Assembly: GCA_025057155.1 (NCBI GenBank)
Contig: JANWYD010000003.1
Location: forward strand, 186,001 to 250,000
Direction: 5' to 3'
DNA from: Chloroflexaceae bacterium
GTDB taxonomy: Bacteria; Chloroflexota; Chloroflexia; Chloroflexales; Chloroflexaceae
DNA: 64,000 nucleotides
In this document: positions 17,666-27,075 of the stretch, one piece after another
Layout: every line of letters starts with the position of its first letter
How positions within the stretch are numbered: position 1 is the stretch's first letter
The notes under the pieces: generated by a model
The model's input: the letters and a program-made list of their open reading frames with translations, nothing else
Database searches by the model: none
What the model was told of the DNA's origin: nothing
Program-made: the position numbers and the translations under genes

Positions 17666-17691
17666 CGTGCCGACTCGTCCTCTCGTGCATA

Positions 17692-18972
17692 ATGCTCTCA
17701 ACTCAACGACAGCATAACCATAACAACATAGGCGCCGGTATGAGCACACATTTTCCCTCCGACCCGACAGCACTGATGGCCGACTACGAGCGTTTGCGGG
17801 AGCGAGTTGCGCAACTGGAGGACGTTACCCGGGCAAAGCGGCAGGAAAATGAACTGCGCATCTTCAAGTTGCTGGTGGAGAACGCCCCTGACGGCATCGG
17901 CATCGCCGACAACGATCTGGTATTGACCTACGCCAATCCCGCCTTCGCTGCGATGCTGGGCTACCCCGGCCTGGCCGGCATGACAGTGCCGGCGATTACC
18001 CATCCCGATGATCTACCGATATTGAGCGCCATCGCCGAACAGGTGATTCGGGGCGAGACCCCGTGCGAAACAATACGCTATCTGCGCAGCGACGGTGCGA
18101 CGGTCACGGTGCAGGCCTCAGCGCTGGCGCTGCGCGACGGTGAGGGCAACCTGATCGGCTATGCATCAATCAATCGCGACATTACCAGACAACTTGAAGC
18201 AGAGGAGAGTCTGCGCGCCAGTGAGCAGCGCAACCGCGCGCTGCTCAACGCCATTCCCGATCTGTTGTTCGTACTCACTGCCGATGGCGTTTTTCTCGAT
18301 TTCAAAGCAGATAACAGCGGCGACCTGCTGCTGCCGCCCGAAGCGTTTCTCAACCGGAAGGTCGCCGATGTCCTGCCGCCGCATCTGGCTGAACAGGTCA
18401 TGACCCACATCGAAGCGCTCAAACGCACCCATACGATGCAGACCTACGAGTATCAGGTTGTCATCAACGATGAGTTGCGTGATTTTGAAGCGCGCATGGT
18501 GCAGAGTGACGACGATGTGCTGGTGCTATCGCGTGACGTAACGAAGCAGCGGCGCGCCGAACGCGAACGGCAGGCGATGCAGGAGCAGATCATCGAGGCT
18601 CAGCAGGCGACGCTGCGCGAGCTGAGCACGCCGCTGATGCCTATCGCCGACGGCGTGGTGGCGATGCCGCTGATCGGCACGATTGATACGTTGCGCGCGC
18701 AACAGATTATGGAAGCGCTGCTCGAAGGCATCGCTGATCACCGTGCCCGTTTCGCCATCCTCGACATTACCGGAGTGAAGGTGGTGGACACGCAGGTGGC
18801 CGGGGCGCTGATCCGCTCGGCGCAGTCCGCTCGCCTGCTCGGCGCGCGGGTGGTGCTGACGGGCATCAGCCCGGAGATTGCCCAGACCCTCGTGCACATT
18901 GGCGCCGATATGCGCGAGATGATCACCAAACCAACGCTGCAACAGGGTATCGCCTACGTGCTCGAGCAGTAG
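17692..18972 (+). CDS. PAS-PAS-STAS regulator (RsbR-like)
   Basis: The 426-residue protein has a short coiled coil, a PAS domain (about 57-165, LLVENAPDGIGIADNDLVL to YASINRDITRQ), a second PAS (about 178-290, LLNAIPDLLFVLTADGVF) and a C-terminal STAS domain (about 305-426). The STAS has RsbR-like features: PLMPIADGVVAMPLIGTID, LDITGVKVVDTQVA with the usual phosphorylatable Thr positions, and LTGISPEIAQTL. Such proteins build stressosomes or anti-anti-sigma switches, with PAS as sensor. No partner kinase (RsbT/RsbW) is nearby. ATG 17740 is an alternative start. Confidence 0.88.
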   Translation: MLSTQRQHNHNNIGAGMSTHFPSDPTALMADYERLRERVAQLEDVTRAKRQENELRIFKLLVENAPDGIGIADNDLVLTYANPAFAAMLGYPGLAGMTVPAITHPDDLPILSAIAEQVIRGETPCETIRYLRSDGATVTVQASALALRDGEGNLIGYASINRDITRQLEAEESLRASEQRNRALLNAIPDLLFVLTADGVFLDFKADNSGDLLLPPEAFLNRKVADVLPPHLAEQVMTHIEALKRTHTMQTYEYQVVINDELRDFEARMVQSDDDVLVLSRDVTKQRRAERERQAMQEQIIEAQQATLRELSTPLMPIADGVVAMPLIGTIDTLRAQQIMEALLEGIADHRARFAILDITGVKVVDTQVAGALIRSAQSARLLGARVVLTGISPEIAQTLVHIGADMREMITKPTLQQGIAYVLEQ

Positions 18973-19147
18973 AGGTGAAGACAGGGCGTATACCAGAGGG
19001 TTGGGAGTCGCCACGCCCCTCTTACACTTCACTAATGCTCCGCTAGCGTCCCCACAACACCCGGCTGGTACACTGGAAGCGCTAACGGGGACGGTTCCGT
19101 TGGCCTGAGTGGCGTAACCGCCTCCAGCGGCCGCCGGGAGAAGACCT

Positions 19148-19528
19148 ATGAGTACCCTCCATGCCTTGTCGAGCCGCCAGCCCCTGGTGATGGGAGGGCT
19201 GGCCCTGGCGGTTATCGCCGCCACCATGATCCTGCTGTTCGCTGTGACGCCCCCGGCGGTCGCTGGCATCCTTAGCGTGTTGCTCGTTCTGGCAATCGTC
19301 GCCCTGCAAGGGTTTATGACCGCCCGCGCGTCGCCCCGCGCAGCCCGTGCCCAACCGCAACCTGCCGGTGGCAACGCCGCGCCCCTGCTGCGGCTCACCC
19401 TCGCCGATGGCGAGGTGCTCGTCGCCCGCGAAGTGGACCTGGGGCAGCCCGGCGAGCACCGGCTGTTGCTCACCCGCAGGGGGTATATGCTGGTTAATGC
19501 TGCGGGCGAGGTGATCTACCGGTTATAA
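19148..19528 (+). CDS. Small membrane protein of unknown function
   Basis: The 126-residue protein has two closely spaced transmembrane helices (residues about 13-35 and 38-57), a basic and Pro/Ala-rich linker, and a C-terminal soluble segment of about 50 residues with alternating beta pattern (LLRLTLADGEVLVAREVDLG to NAAGEVIYRL). No family recognised. AGAAGACCT precedes the ATG. It stands alone between the PAS-STAS gene and the converging GGDEF gene. Confidence 0.65.
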   Translation: MSTLHALSSRQPLVMGGLALAVIAATMILLFAVTPPAVAGILSVLLVLAIVALQGFMTARASPRAARAQPQPAGGNAAPLLRLTLADGEVLVAREVDLGQPGEHRLLLTRRGYMLVNAAGEVIYRL

Positions 19529-19657
19529 GTCAAGGTTCAGCTCGAGCGTTCCAGCCTGGCAGTTGCTCAATCGCTCTTTGGAGGTGCGGAGGTGTGGAGG
19601 TGTGGAGCTGTAGGGGTGTGAAAGCCTGATGCTCAAGCCGGTGTGTGCGCCTTTGCC

Positions 19658-21523
19658 TCAGGCATGGAGCGGGGCGACCTGGATCTGGTTGCGGCCGCGG
19701 TGCTTGGCGACGTAGAGGGCATCGTCGGCGCATTTGAGCAACTGCTCAAGAGACATCGGTGGCACGCCGCATCCGCAGCTTGCGACGCCAATGCTCACGC
19801 TCATTGATACTTCGGCCACATCGGTTGCGATAGGCCGTGCGTCAATGGCGCCACGCAGACGCTCGGCCACCTGGAGCGCCGAATCGTTCCCCGTTTCAGG
19901 CAGCAGGACGATGAACTCCTCTCCCCCGAAGCGCCCGATAATATCGTTCTGGCGCAGGTTGTCGCGCATGCGCGCGGCGATGATCTGTAGCGCCTGATCG
20001 CCTGCGACATGCCCGTAGGTGTCGTTGAACTGCTTGAAATAATCAACGTCAATCATCAATAAGCTAAGCGGGCGGTGATAGCGTTCCGCCCGCTCCACTT
20101 CACGCCGGGCCAGTTCGAAGAAGTGGCGGCGATTAGACACGCCGGTGAGCGAGTCCAGCGTGGCCAGTTGTTGCACCTGGTGGAAGAGACGCGCATTCTG
20201 GATGGCAATCGCCGCCGTAGCCGCCAGCGTTTCCAGCACATCGAGATCGGCGCTGCGGTAGGCGTCGCTGGCTTCAGCCTGAACCGAGAGCGCGCCAATG
20301 GGCTGGCCGCCGACGTTGAGCGCCACCGCCAGGAGCGACCCGGTTGGTTGTTCGCCCTCGCCGAACGGTTCGGCGTCGAACCACTTCTCGATTTCGGGAT
20401 CACAGCCGGTGATGCGCAACGAAATCCCGGTGCGGACAATAAAGCCGATCAATCCTCGCTGGAGCGGCAGGCGCTCGCGCGGCCAGATCCCGACGGCGTC
20501 CACCTTGTAAACATACTCGATCTCCTGGCGCTCCGCGTCGAGCAGTCCAATCACGCAGGTGTCGCATGGCATCAGGCGCCCCGCGGCGCGGTGGATCGCC
20601 TGGCAGAGGGCATCGAGTTCAAGCTCCTGGCCGAACTCCAGGCTGGCCCGGTAGAGCAGTGATCGCCGCTCGGCCTCCTCAAGGGCGGTCTGGTAGAGAC
20701 GGGCGTTCTCCAGCGCCACCGCGGTCTGACGGGCCACGGTCTCGAGCAGTTGCTGGTCGCGCCGGGTGAACTGGCGTCCCGGTTGGAGATAGTAGACCCC
20801 CAGAGCGCCCAGCATCTTGTGGACGGTGCAGATCGGCACAGCTACAACGGCATGCACGTTGCGCTCAACAAGTAACGGAATGGCCCGTGGATGGTTCTTG
20901 TAGTCGTTGATCAGCAGCGGCTTGCCGCTGTCCAGAAGCTCCCATACCGCCCCGGTGCCGCGCAACAGGGGTCCTGAGTCGGTCAAACCGGAGATCCCGA
21001 TGGCGTGTCCGGTCCAGATGCAATCACGCTCGGCGTCATACAAGGACAGCGCGCCAGCATCGGCGCCGAGCAGTTCGATTGATAGTTGCACCACCCGGTC
21101 AAGTATGGTGTTAATATCCAGCGCGCTGCTGATGGTGAGCGTCACGTCGCGAAGTTGCCGTTCGCGCGCGTCAAAATGCTCGTCGGCGGGGAGCGTTGCC
21201 AGCGGCAAGGGCGTGAGCACCAGCAACTGGCCAAGGGGGCGCTGGTCGGCATCGCTGAGGGGAGTGCGACGCACCCGCACGGAGCGTCCTTCGAGGCAGT
21301 AGGAGTCGGCCAGCGGGTTGTCCCTCGCGCATTCCACGAAGACGTGAAACGGAACGCCGAGCACCTCTGCGCCGCGGTTGAGCAGCAGGCGCGCCAGCAC
21401 ACTGGCGCCGATAATCACACCCTGGGCGTCGAGCAACACGATCGCCTCGCTGGTCTGTTCCAGCAGGGCGTTCCAGGCCTGGAGCAGCGTGGTCGGGGCT
21501 GGCGGATGCTCGGAGTTCATCAT
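19658..21523 (-). CDS. PAS/GAF-GAF-GGDEF diguanylate cyclase
   Basis: The 621-residue protein contains a PAS-like N terminus (about 15-90), two GAF domains (about 130-290 and 300-455) and a GGDEF domain (about 465-615). The cyclase domain has DSLTGVSNRRHFFE, a catalytic FGGEEF signature near residue 530 and SIGVASC, so it should make cyclic di-GMP. No RxxD inhibitory site stands out before GGEEF. GAF domains suggest ligand or redox sensing. No transmembrane segment, so cytoplasmic. It starts 9 bp after the threonine aldolase gene on the same strand, implying cotranscription. Two Met codons start it. Confidence 0.93.
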   Translation of the reverse strand: MMNSEHPPAPTTLLQAWNALLEQTSEAIVLLDAQGVIIGASVLARLLLNRGAEVLGVPFHVFVECARDNPLADSYCLEGRSVRVRRTPLSDADQRPLGQLLVLTPLPLATLPADEHFDARERQLRDVTLTISSALDINTILDRVVQLSIELLGADAGALSLYDAERDCIWTGHAIGISGLTDSGPLLRGTGAVWELLDSGKPLLINDYKNHPRAIPLLVERNVHAVVAVPICTVHKMLGALGVYYLQPGRQFTRRDQQLLETVARQTAVALENARLYQTALEEAERRSLLYRASLEFGQELELDALCQAIHRAAGRLMPCDTCVIGLLDAERQEIEYVYKVDAVGIWPRERLPLQRGLIGFIVRTGISLRITGCDPEIEKWFDAEPFGEGEQPTGSLLAVALNVGGQPIGALSVQAEASDAYRSADLDVLETLAATAAIAIQNARLFHQVQQLATLDSLTGVSNRRHFFELARREVERAERYHRPLSLLMIDVDYFKQFNDTYGHVAGDQALQIIAARMRDNLRQNDIIGRFGGEEFIVLLPETGNDSALQVAERLRGAIDARPIATDVAEVSMSVSIGVASCGCGVPPMSLEQLLKCADDALYVAKHRGRNQIQVAPLHA

Positions 21524-21532
21524 GATCGGCGT

Positions 21533-22606
21533 TCAACTTTGGAGGGCCTCGCTGGCGGCAGCGATAGCCTGGCGCACATCTCCGGGCGATATGCCATAGT
21601 GCGTCACCGCGCGCAGCACGTTTCCTTCAAGCCGGCCCATCAGCACTCCTCGCTGCCGCAGACCGGCCAGGAAGTCAGCAGGCCCCGGATGGCTGGTGGT
21701 CAACTCGAAGCGCACAATATTGCTCTGCACCCGTTCCAGATCCACCCGCAGACCGGGAAGGGCGGCGAGACCCTCGGCCAGGGCGCGGGCGGTAGCGTGG
21801 TCATCGGCCAGCCGCGCGGTCATCTCGGTGAGGGCGACGATGCCCGCCGCGGCGACGACGCCGGCCTGGCGCATGCCGCCGCCGACAAGTTTGCGCAGCC
21901 GGCGCATCTGCGCAATGAGCGGGCGCGGGCCGGCGACCAGCGAACCGACGGGGGCGGCCAGTCCCTTGGAGAGGCAGAAGAGTACGGTATCGGCGTGCCG
22001 GGCAATGGCGCGCGCCTCGACGCCGAGGGCCACGGCGGCGTTGAAGATCCGCGCGCCGTCGAGGTGCAGCGGCACGCCGGCCTCGCGCGCGATGGCGTGG
22101 GCGGCTTCCAGGTAGGCCAGGGGCAGCACCGTACCGCCGCAGCGGTTATGGGTCGTCTCCAGGCAGAGGACGCCAGGCGGGGCCTCGTGCTCGTCGCGGG
22201 GCGGGGCCAGCGCCGCGCGGATGCGCTCCAGCGGCAGCGTGCCGTCGGCAGCGGTTGGCAGCGTATGGTAGACCAGGCCGCCCAGGGCCGAGGCGCCGCC
22301 GGCCTCGTAGTGGTAGATATGGCACTCGTCACCGCAGATCACCCGCGTCCCGCGACGCCCGTGGGCCAGCAGGGCGATCAGATTGCCCATGGTGCCGCTG
22401 GGCACAAAGATCGCCGCCTCCTTGCCCGCCAGCTCCGCCGCGAGGGTCTCCAGGCGGTTCACAGTGGGATCCTCGCCGTAGACATCGTCGCCGACCTCGG
22501 CCCGCGCCATGGCCTCGCGCATGGCCGGGGTCGGCAGGGTGACCGTGTCGCTGCGCAGATCGATCAGCCTTTGTGACGTAGCTGCGGCGCTTTCGATTGC
22601 GTCCAT
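21533..22606 (-). CDS. ltaE: Low-specificity L-threonine aldolase
   Basis: The 357-residue PLP enzyme begins LIDLRSDTVTLPTPAMREAM, has VYGEDPTVNRLE, PSGTMGNLIAL, the DGARIFNAA motif and the PLP lysine in FCLSKGLAAPVGS. It cleaves L-threonine or L-allo-threonine to glycine and acetaldehyde. The preferred ATG (22606) follows AGGAAGAAGGA; a GTG at 22642 would add 12 residues. It is upstream of, and nearly contiguous with, the GGDEF gene. Glycine production could feed one-carbon folate metabolism, but the two sites are 18 kb apart. Confidence 0.93.
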   Translation of the reverse strand: MDAIESAAATSQRLIDLRSDTVTLPTPAMREAMARAEVGDDVYGEDPTVNRLETLAAELAGKEAAIFVPSGTMGNLIALLAHGRRGTRVICGDECHIYHYEAGGASALGGLVYHTLPTAADGTLPLERIRAALAPPRDEHEAPPGVLCLETTHNRCGGTVLPLAYLEAAHAIAREAGVPLHLDGARIFNAAVALGVEARAIARHADTVLFCLSKGLAAPVGSLVAGPRPLIAQMRRLRKLVGGGMRQAGVVAAAGIVALTEMTARLADDHATARALAEGLAALPGLRVDLERVQSNIVRFELTTSHPGPADFLAGLRQRGVLMGRLEGNVLRAVTHYGISPGDVRQAIAAASEALQS

Positions 22607-22663
22607 CGGGTCCTTCTTCCTCTCAGGCAGAAAGCTCTGCACAGGAAAGTCTGGGGGCTCAGG

Positions 22664-22797
22664 AGTTTGTAAAGGAAGTTTCCCGGCATTTCCGCCCCCC
22701 TCCCAGCCCCCCCTACGGGGGGAGGGAGGCAGGCGCCCTCCCCCAGCAGGGGAGGGTCAGGGAGGGGGTGGGCGTTTACCGAAAAAACTTCGTTACG
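22664..22797. repeat. GC-core MITE-like repeat copy upstream of ltaE
   Basis: GTTTGTAAAGGAAGTTTCCC at the left, a C-rich/G-rich core with CCTACGGGGGGAGG, and a right end ACCGAAAAAACTTCGTTAC that is partly complementary to the left. It lies in a 391-bp gene-free stretch (22607-22997) otherwise without recognisable features, apart from a further C-rich fragment near 22800-22855. Confidence 0.65.
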
Positions 22798-22997
22798 CCC
22801 GCCCTCTCCCTGATCCTTCCTCGCCGGGAGAGGGCGCCCGGCGCCGCCCCCCAAACGCTAACCAGCTTATCCGGCATTCTGTCGTGCCTGATGGTCGTTG
22901 TGCAGACCGTTGCCGGGCCTCCTGCAAGCGTGTATCGCCCATACTGTACGTGAGCGGTATTACCGCGCATAGCAGCTCCGGGCGCCGGCGCCTGTTC

Positions 22998-23918
22998 CTA
23001 CAGTCCGGGGAGGGTTACCGGCTGTCCGGCAGCCAGTTGCTCCAGCGCCGGTTCCAGTTCGGCGAAGGTGATGCCGCCCTCGTAGCGCGCCTGGATGAAC
23101 CCCTTCGCGTCCACCAGGAAGGTCCATGGCTCGGTGCGCAGGCCCCATTCGGCCATCTGGGGGACGTAGCGCTGGGCCTGGAACGACTCGCCAAAGGGGT
23201 AGGGATACACCTCGATGTGAATGAAGGTGACGCGATCCTGGAACGCCGGCTTGAGACGCTTGAGGACCTGCATATTCGGCGCGCACACGGCGGTCTGGCA
23301 ATAGCCGGGGGTGGAGAAGGTGACCACAAAGGGCTTGCCGGCGGTCATGGCTTCGGCCACCGTCAACTGGTAAAAGTCCGGGTCGGGGGCGGCGTCCGAT
23401 GTGAGGCGGCTCAGATCAGGCACGTCACGCGCGGTGAGGTTGCGGCTGGGGATGGCGCGGGCGCCAACCGCGGGTGCGGCGGGACGTTCGAGCACATCGA
23501 GGCGCAGACGGGTCACGCCGGGTTCGCCGCCGGCCTGCGGCACGCTGATTTCTACGCCCCAGGCGCCGGGCCGGTCGAAGGTGGCGTAGCCGACGTAGAG
23601 GCCGAACGGCAACCCCTCGCCATGGTAGGTGGCGGTCGTTTCGCGCTGCACCCGTGTCGGTTCAGGGCCATCGAGAAAGAAGAAACGTAGCCCCAGGCTC
23701 AGGGCAGGGTCATTGACCGGCGTGCCGCTCTGGAGCACGCCGAAGGGAAGCCGGTTTGGACCGACGGCCAGTTCCGAGGCGGCCAGCACCGGAATGCGCT
23801 CGGCGGCTGGTGGCGCGGTCGGGGTGGCTGAAGTTGCCCCCTGGCCGCAGGCGCTCAGCGCGAGAACGATGATGAGCGCCGCTCCTGACAGCGCTTTCCA
23901 GGAGAGTTTGTCAGGCAT
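22998..23918 (-). CDS. Lipoprotein with thioredoxin-like domain
   Basis: The 306-residue product starts MPDKLSWK and has a hydrophobic stretch ending in LALSACGQG, a lipoprotein signal with Cys acceptor. A beta-rich middle region (about 45-175) is followed by a thioredoxin-fold domain (about 200-306) with FVVTFSTPGYCQTAVCAP. The two Cys, six apart (CQTAVC), differ from the CxxC of classical thioredoxins and recall peroxiredoxin/SCO-like or redoxin families. WTFLVDAKGFIQARYEGGIT fits the cis-Pro end. It is probably an outward-facing redox or scavenging lipoprotein; the substrate is unknown. The longer frame to 23996 lacks a signal at its start. Confidence 0.75.
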   Translation of the reverse strand: MPDKLSWKALSGAALIIVLALSACGQGATSATPTAPPAAERIPVLAASELAVGPNRLPFGVLQSGTPVNDPALSLGLRFFFLDGPEPTRVQRETTATYHGEGLPFGLYVGYATFDRPGAWGVEISVPQAGGEPGVTRLRLDVLERPAAPAVGARAIPSRNLTARDVPDLSRLTSDAAPDPDFYQLTVAEAMTAGKPFVVTFSTPGYCQTAVCAPNMQVLKRLKPAFQDRVTFIHIEVYPYPFGESFQAQRYVPQMAEWGLRTEPWTFLVDAKGFIQARYEGGITFAELEPALEQLAAGQPVTLPGL

Positions 23919-24095
23919 AGGTGTCTGCTCCGTATCCGCACGGGTGTGCGCGAGGGTTTGTCGGAGAGCATAGCCTGGTCGAACCCTCCTGCGCATCGCC
24001 CGGTTTGCAGAGGCGTCTTCTCATTATAAACGGAATTACACCGGGTTGGTTCGTCGGGAGAGGGGCGGCCTGCCGCTTATCGCGTATGGCCAGGG

Positions 24096-26687
24096 TTACT
24101 CTTCACGCAGCGCCAGAGCCGGGCTGGTACGGCTCATCTTGAATGCCGGATAGACGCCGGCAAGCAGGGCGGCGATGCAGGCCACGAGCAGGGCCTGGGC
24201 GAAAAGCATCGGGTCGAGACTGAGATTGAGGGTCCAGCCGAAAGAGCGGCGGTTGATGACGTACACCAGCACCAGGGCCAGGGCCAGCCCGAGCGGAATC
24301 GCCAGCAGGCCGGCCGTCAGTCCCATCAGGCTGGTCTGGGTCAGCACCACGCTCCAGAGCTGGCCAGGGGTCAGGCCGGTGGCGCGGAGCATGGCCAGTT
24401 CGCGCGCCCGCTCCAGTTGCAGGGCCATCAAGGCGCTGAGGATGCCGATAAAGGCCACGATGGTGGCGAGCATCTGGAGCACGGCGGTGATGGCAAAGGT
24501 GCGGTCGAAGACGGCCAGGGTGCCTTCGCGCAGCGCCCGGTTGGCATTGACGATCAGTTCGCCGTGTTCGGCGGCGACGGCGCGCAGTCGCTGCACCAGG
24601 TCATCAACCTCGACGCCGGGAGCGGCGTAGATGGCCAGCGAGGAAATGGCCGGATCGTCCCAGGCGGCGCGGTAGGCGGCATAAGGCATACGAATGATGC
24701 CGCGATCGGAAGAGTAGTCGTAGTACACTCCGGCGATGGAGAAGGTCCGTGGGCCGCGGTCGGTGCGCAGGGTCAGGGTGTCACCCACGCCGAGGCCGGT
24801 ACGGTAGGCGAGCGGCTCGGAGATCAGCACGGCGCCGGCCTCCCAGGCAGACCAGGTGGCCTCGCCGCCGCCCTCGCGAAAGCGCAGCGCGGCGCGCCCG
24901 CGCGCCGCCGGCGCGTCAACGGCTACCAGGATGGTCGGGCCAATCGGGGTTTCTACCTGCACGCTGCGGAAGCGGGTTAGCGCCTGCACGCCCTCGACGG
25001 CGCTCAGGGCCTCGACCAGGTCGGGGGGCAAGGTGCTGTCCACCCGGTTGGCGGCAGTGGTGGGCGCCGAGATGTACACATCGGCGATCAGGCTCTGATC
25101 GAGCCAGTCCACGACCGTCTGGCGAAAGCTGCCGACCATGATCCCGACGCCGATCGAGACGCTGACGGCGACCATCAGGGCGGCCACGGCCACGGCGGTG
25201 CGCGAGAGGGCGGCGACGACGTCGCGGGCGGCCATGCGCCCGAGGAGGCCGAAGGCGGCGCCGAGCAGGGGCCGCGCCAGGCTCATCAAGGCGATGGTAA
25301 GGGCCGGGCTGACGAGCGCCGCGCCGAGCACCACGGCGAAGAGCGCGCCGAAGGCCAGAGTCAGCGACAGGGTGGCGCCGTTGCCGCGGGACGCGGCGGG
25401 GACCAGCAGGAGCAGGAGACCTGCGGCGATCACCCCGGCCCCGGCGAGGGCCAGGCGCGGCGTCAGGCGGCGGGCGCGATCCTCGACGCTGGAGCGGCGC
25501 AGCACGGTGCGCGGCGGGGTCAGGGTGGCTTCGAGGGCCGGCACGGCCGCCGAGACCAGGGTGGCGCCAATGCCCAGCAGCAGGCCCTTGAGCAGCACCG
25601 ACGGCGCCAGACTCAGGTCGCGCACCGTCACCACGAAGTACAGATCGTTAATCGTGCGGGTCACCAGCCGCACCAGCCCCTGGCCCAGGAGCGCGCCCAG
25701 GGCCAGGCCGAGCAGCGAGCCGACCAGGCTGATCAGCGCGGCCTCGGCCAGCACCATGGCGGCGATCTGGCCCCGCGTGACGCCGACGCAGCGCAGGGCG
25801 CCGAGCAGGCCGCGCCGCTGCACGACGCTGAAGGTCATGGTGTTATAGATCAGGAACATCCCCACGATCAGCGCCAGCAGGCTGAGGGCGGTCAGATTGA
25901 GTTCAAAGGCGCGGGTCATCTGCTCCAGGGTGCCAGAACGAGCGGCGGCGGGGGCCAGTTCGGCGCCGGGAGGCAGGATGGCGCGAATGGCCTGCGCGGT
26001 CGGGTCCGTGTCTTCGCCCGTCGCCGGCAGGATCAGATCGATCCGGCTCAGACGCCCAACCATCTCAAGGAGTTCCTGGGCAGTGGCGATATCGGTGATG
26101 AGCAGGCCCTCCAGGGCGCGCCGGCTGGCCTCATCGGCGGGGCGCAGGAGGCCGACCAGGCGCACCCCGTCGGCGCGGGCGCCCACCTGCAACGGCAGCA
26201 TATCGCCAGGCGCCAGCCCGGCGCGCCGGGCGGTGGACTCGGCCAGGAGCGCCGTCCCCGGTTCAGCGAGCAGCGCGGCCAGATCAACCTCGCCGCCGCT
26301 GTCAGGGCCGGTGAGGTAAGGGCGAAAAGGTCCTTCGGCGAACACATCTACGCCGAGGATCTGGAGGGTCTGGTTCAACGGCAGGGCCTGGGCGTACCCC
26401 TCGACCACCGGCGCGGCGGCGCGGACGCCCAGTTCGACGCGGATCTGGCGGTAGAGCGACTCCTCCAGACCGCGGGGACCGCCCACAATCTGGTGGGTGG
26501 CCCGTCCGGTCACGCTCTGGGTGCTGAGATCGAAGGCCCGACGGGCGCTGGCAGTAGCCAGGTCAATGGCGACTACCACGGCGACGCCCAGGCCCACGCC
26601 GAGAATGCACAGGCCGATCTGCCACGGATGGCGGAGCATCGAGCGGAGGGAGGTGCGCAGCAGGAGCGCGGGAAACAGCGTCTGCAC
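24096..26687 (-). CDS. ABC transporter permease with duplicated FtsX domains
   Basis: The 863-residue protein has an N-terminal membrane anchor, a periplasmic-type domain, and two FtsX/MacB permease modules (three TM helices near residues 270-385 and again near 745-860) plus central TM segments near 405-500. The layout of about ten TM helices matches YbbP/LolE-like permeases that extrude or release lipoproteins and lipids. The start is GTG 26687 with a weak ribosome site. No cognate ATPase is adjacent, so the partner must be elsewhere. It is transcribed away from dnaA's 3' end. Confidence 0.88.
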   Translation of the reverse strand: MQTLFPALLLRTSLRSMLRHPWQIGLCILGVGLGVAVVVAIDLATASARRAFDLSTQSVTGRATHQIVGGPRGLEESLYRQIRVELGVRAAAPVVEGYAQALPLNQTLQILGVDVFAEGPFRPYLTGPDSGGEVDLAALLAEPGTALLAESTARRAGLAPGDMLPLQVGARADGVRLVGLLRPADEASRRALEGLLITDIATAQELLEMVGRLSRIDLILPATGEDTDPTAQAIRAILPPGAELAPAAARSGTLEQMTRAFELNLTALSLLALIVGMFLIYNTMTFSVVQRRGLLGALRCVGVTRGQIAAMVLAEAALISLVGSLLGLALGALLGQGLVRLVTRTINDLYFVVTVRDLSLAPSVLLKGLLLGIGATLVSAAVPALEATLTPPRTVLRRSSVEDRARRLTPRLALAGAGVIAAGLLLLLVPAASRGNGATLSLTLAFGALFAVVLGAALVSPALTIALMSLARPLLGAAFGLLGRMAARDVVAALSRTAVAVAALMVAVSVSIGVGIMVGSFRQTVVDWLDQSLIADVYISAPTTAANRVDSTLPPDLVEALSAVEGVQALTRFRSVQVETPIGPTILVAVDAPAARGRAALRFREGGGEATWSAWEAGAVLISEPLAYRTGLGVGDTLTLRTDRGPRTFSIAGVYYDYSSDRGIIRMPYAAYRAAWDDPAISSLAIYAAPGVEVDDLVQRLRAVAAEHGELIVNANRALREGTLAVFDRTFAITAVLQMLATIVAFIGILSALMALQLERARELAMLRATGLTPGQLWSVVLTQTSLMGLTAGLLAIPLGLALALVLVYVINRRSFGWTLNLSLDPMLFAQALLVACIAALLAGVYPAFKMSRTSPALALREE

Positions 26688-26876
26688 GGGAAGGGCCAGC
26701 TACTTTCCAGTCTGGAGCGCGGGTGCCTGTTCAGGATCAGCCATTCGGGAGGAAGCGGGGCAGGGATTGCCCCGCTTGTTTATCTCCTGTCCGGCACGAG
26801 TCTGGGGGGAACACCGTTCCCCGGTCTCATGTCAGGATACCACCATTCTGGTTGTGCGAAAAGGTGCAAGCAACGC

Positions 26877-26922
26877 AAAAACCACCGGCCCCGCCGCGAG
26901 CCGCAAGGCTGCGGGCGGGGCC
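26877..26922 (-). terminator. Intrinsic terminator of dnaA
   Basis: An inverted repeat at 26887-26922 with GGCCCCGCC outer arms and a GCAAGGC-type centre is followed on the minus strand by GGTGG and five T (plus-strand A run 26877-26881), about 150 bp after the dnaA stop. The rest of 26688-27075 shows no gene; a second GC-rich stem is at 26754-26778. A ribosomal L34 gene, common near dnaA elsewhere, was looked for and not seen. Confidence 0.65.
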
Positions 26923-27075
26923 ATGGATCGTAAAGCGACGCGCGTGGAGAGAGGCGCTGACGGGGGCGGGCGCGGCCAGCCGTCACAAGGGCATCACGCG
27001 GCGAATGCGCTTTACGCGGCGGAACTGGCGGGGGAAGGGCGCGCCGGCCAATCGCGGCGACTGGCCAGACGCAGG

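Noticed and set aside
26688-27075. rpmH/rnpA next to dnaA
   Set aside because: No L34-like or RNase P protein sequence could be read in any frame.
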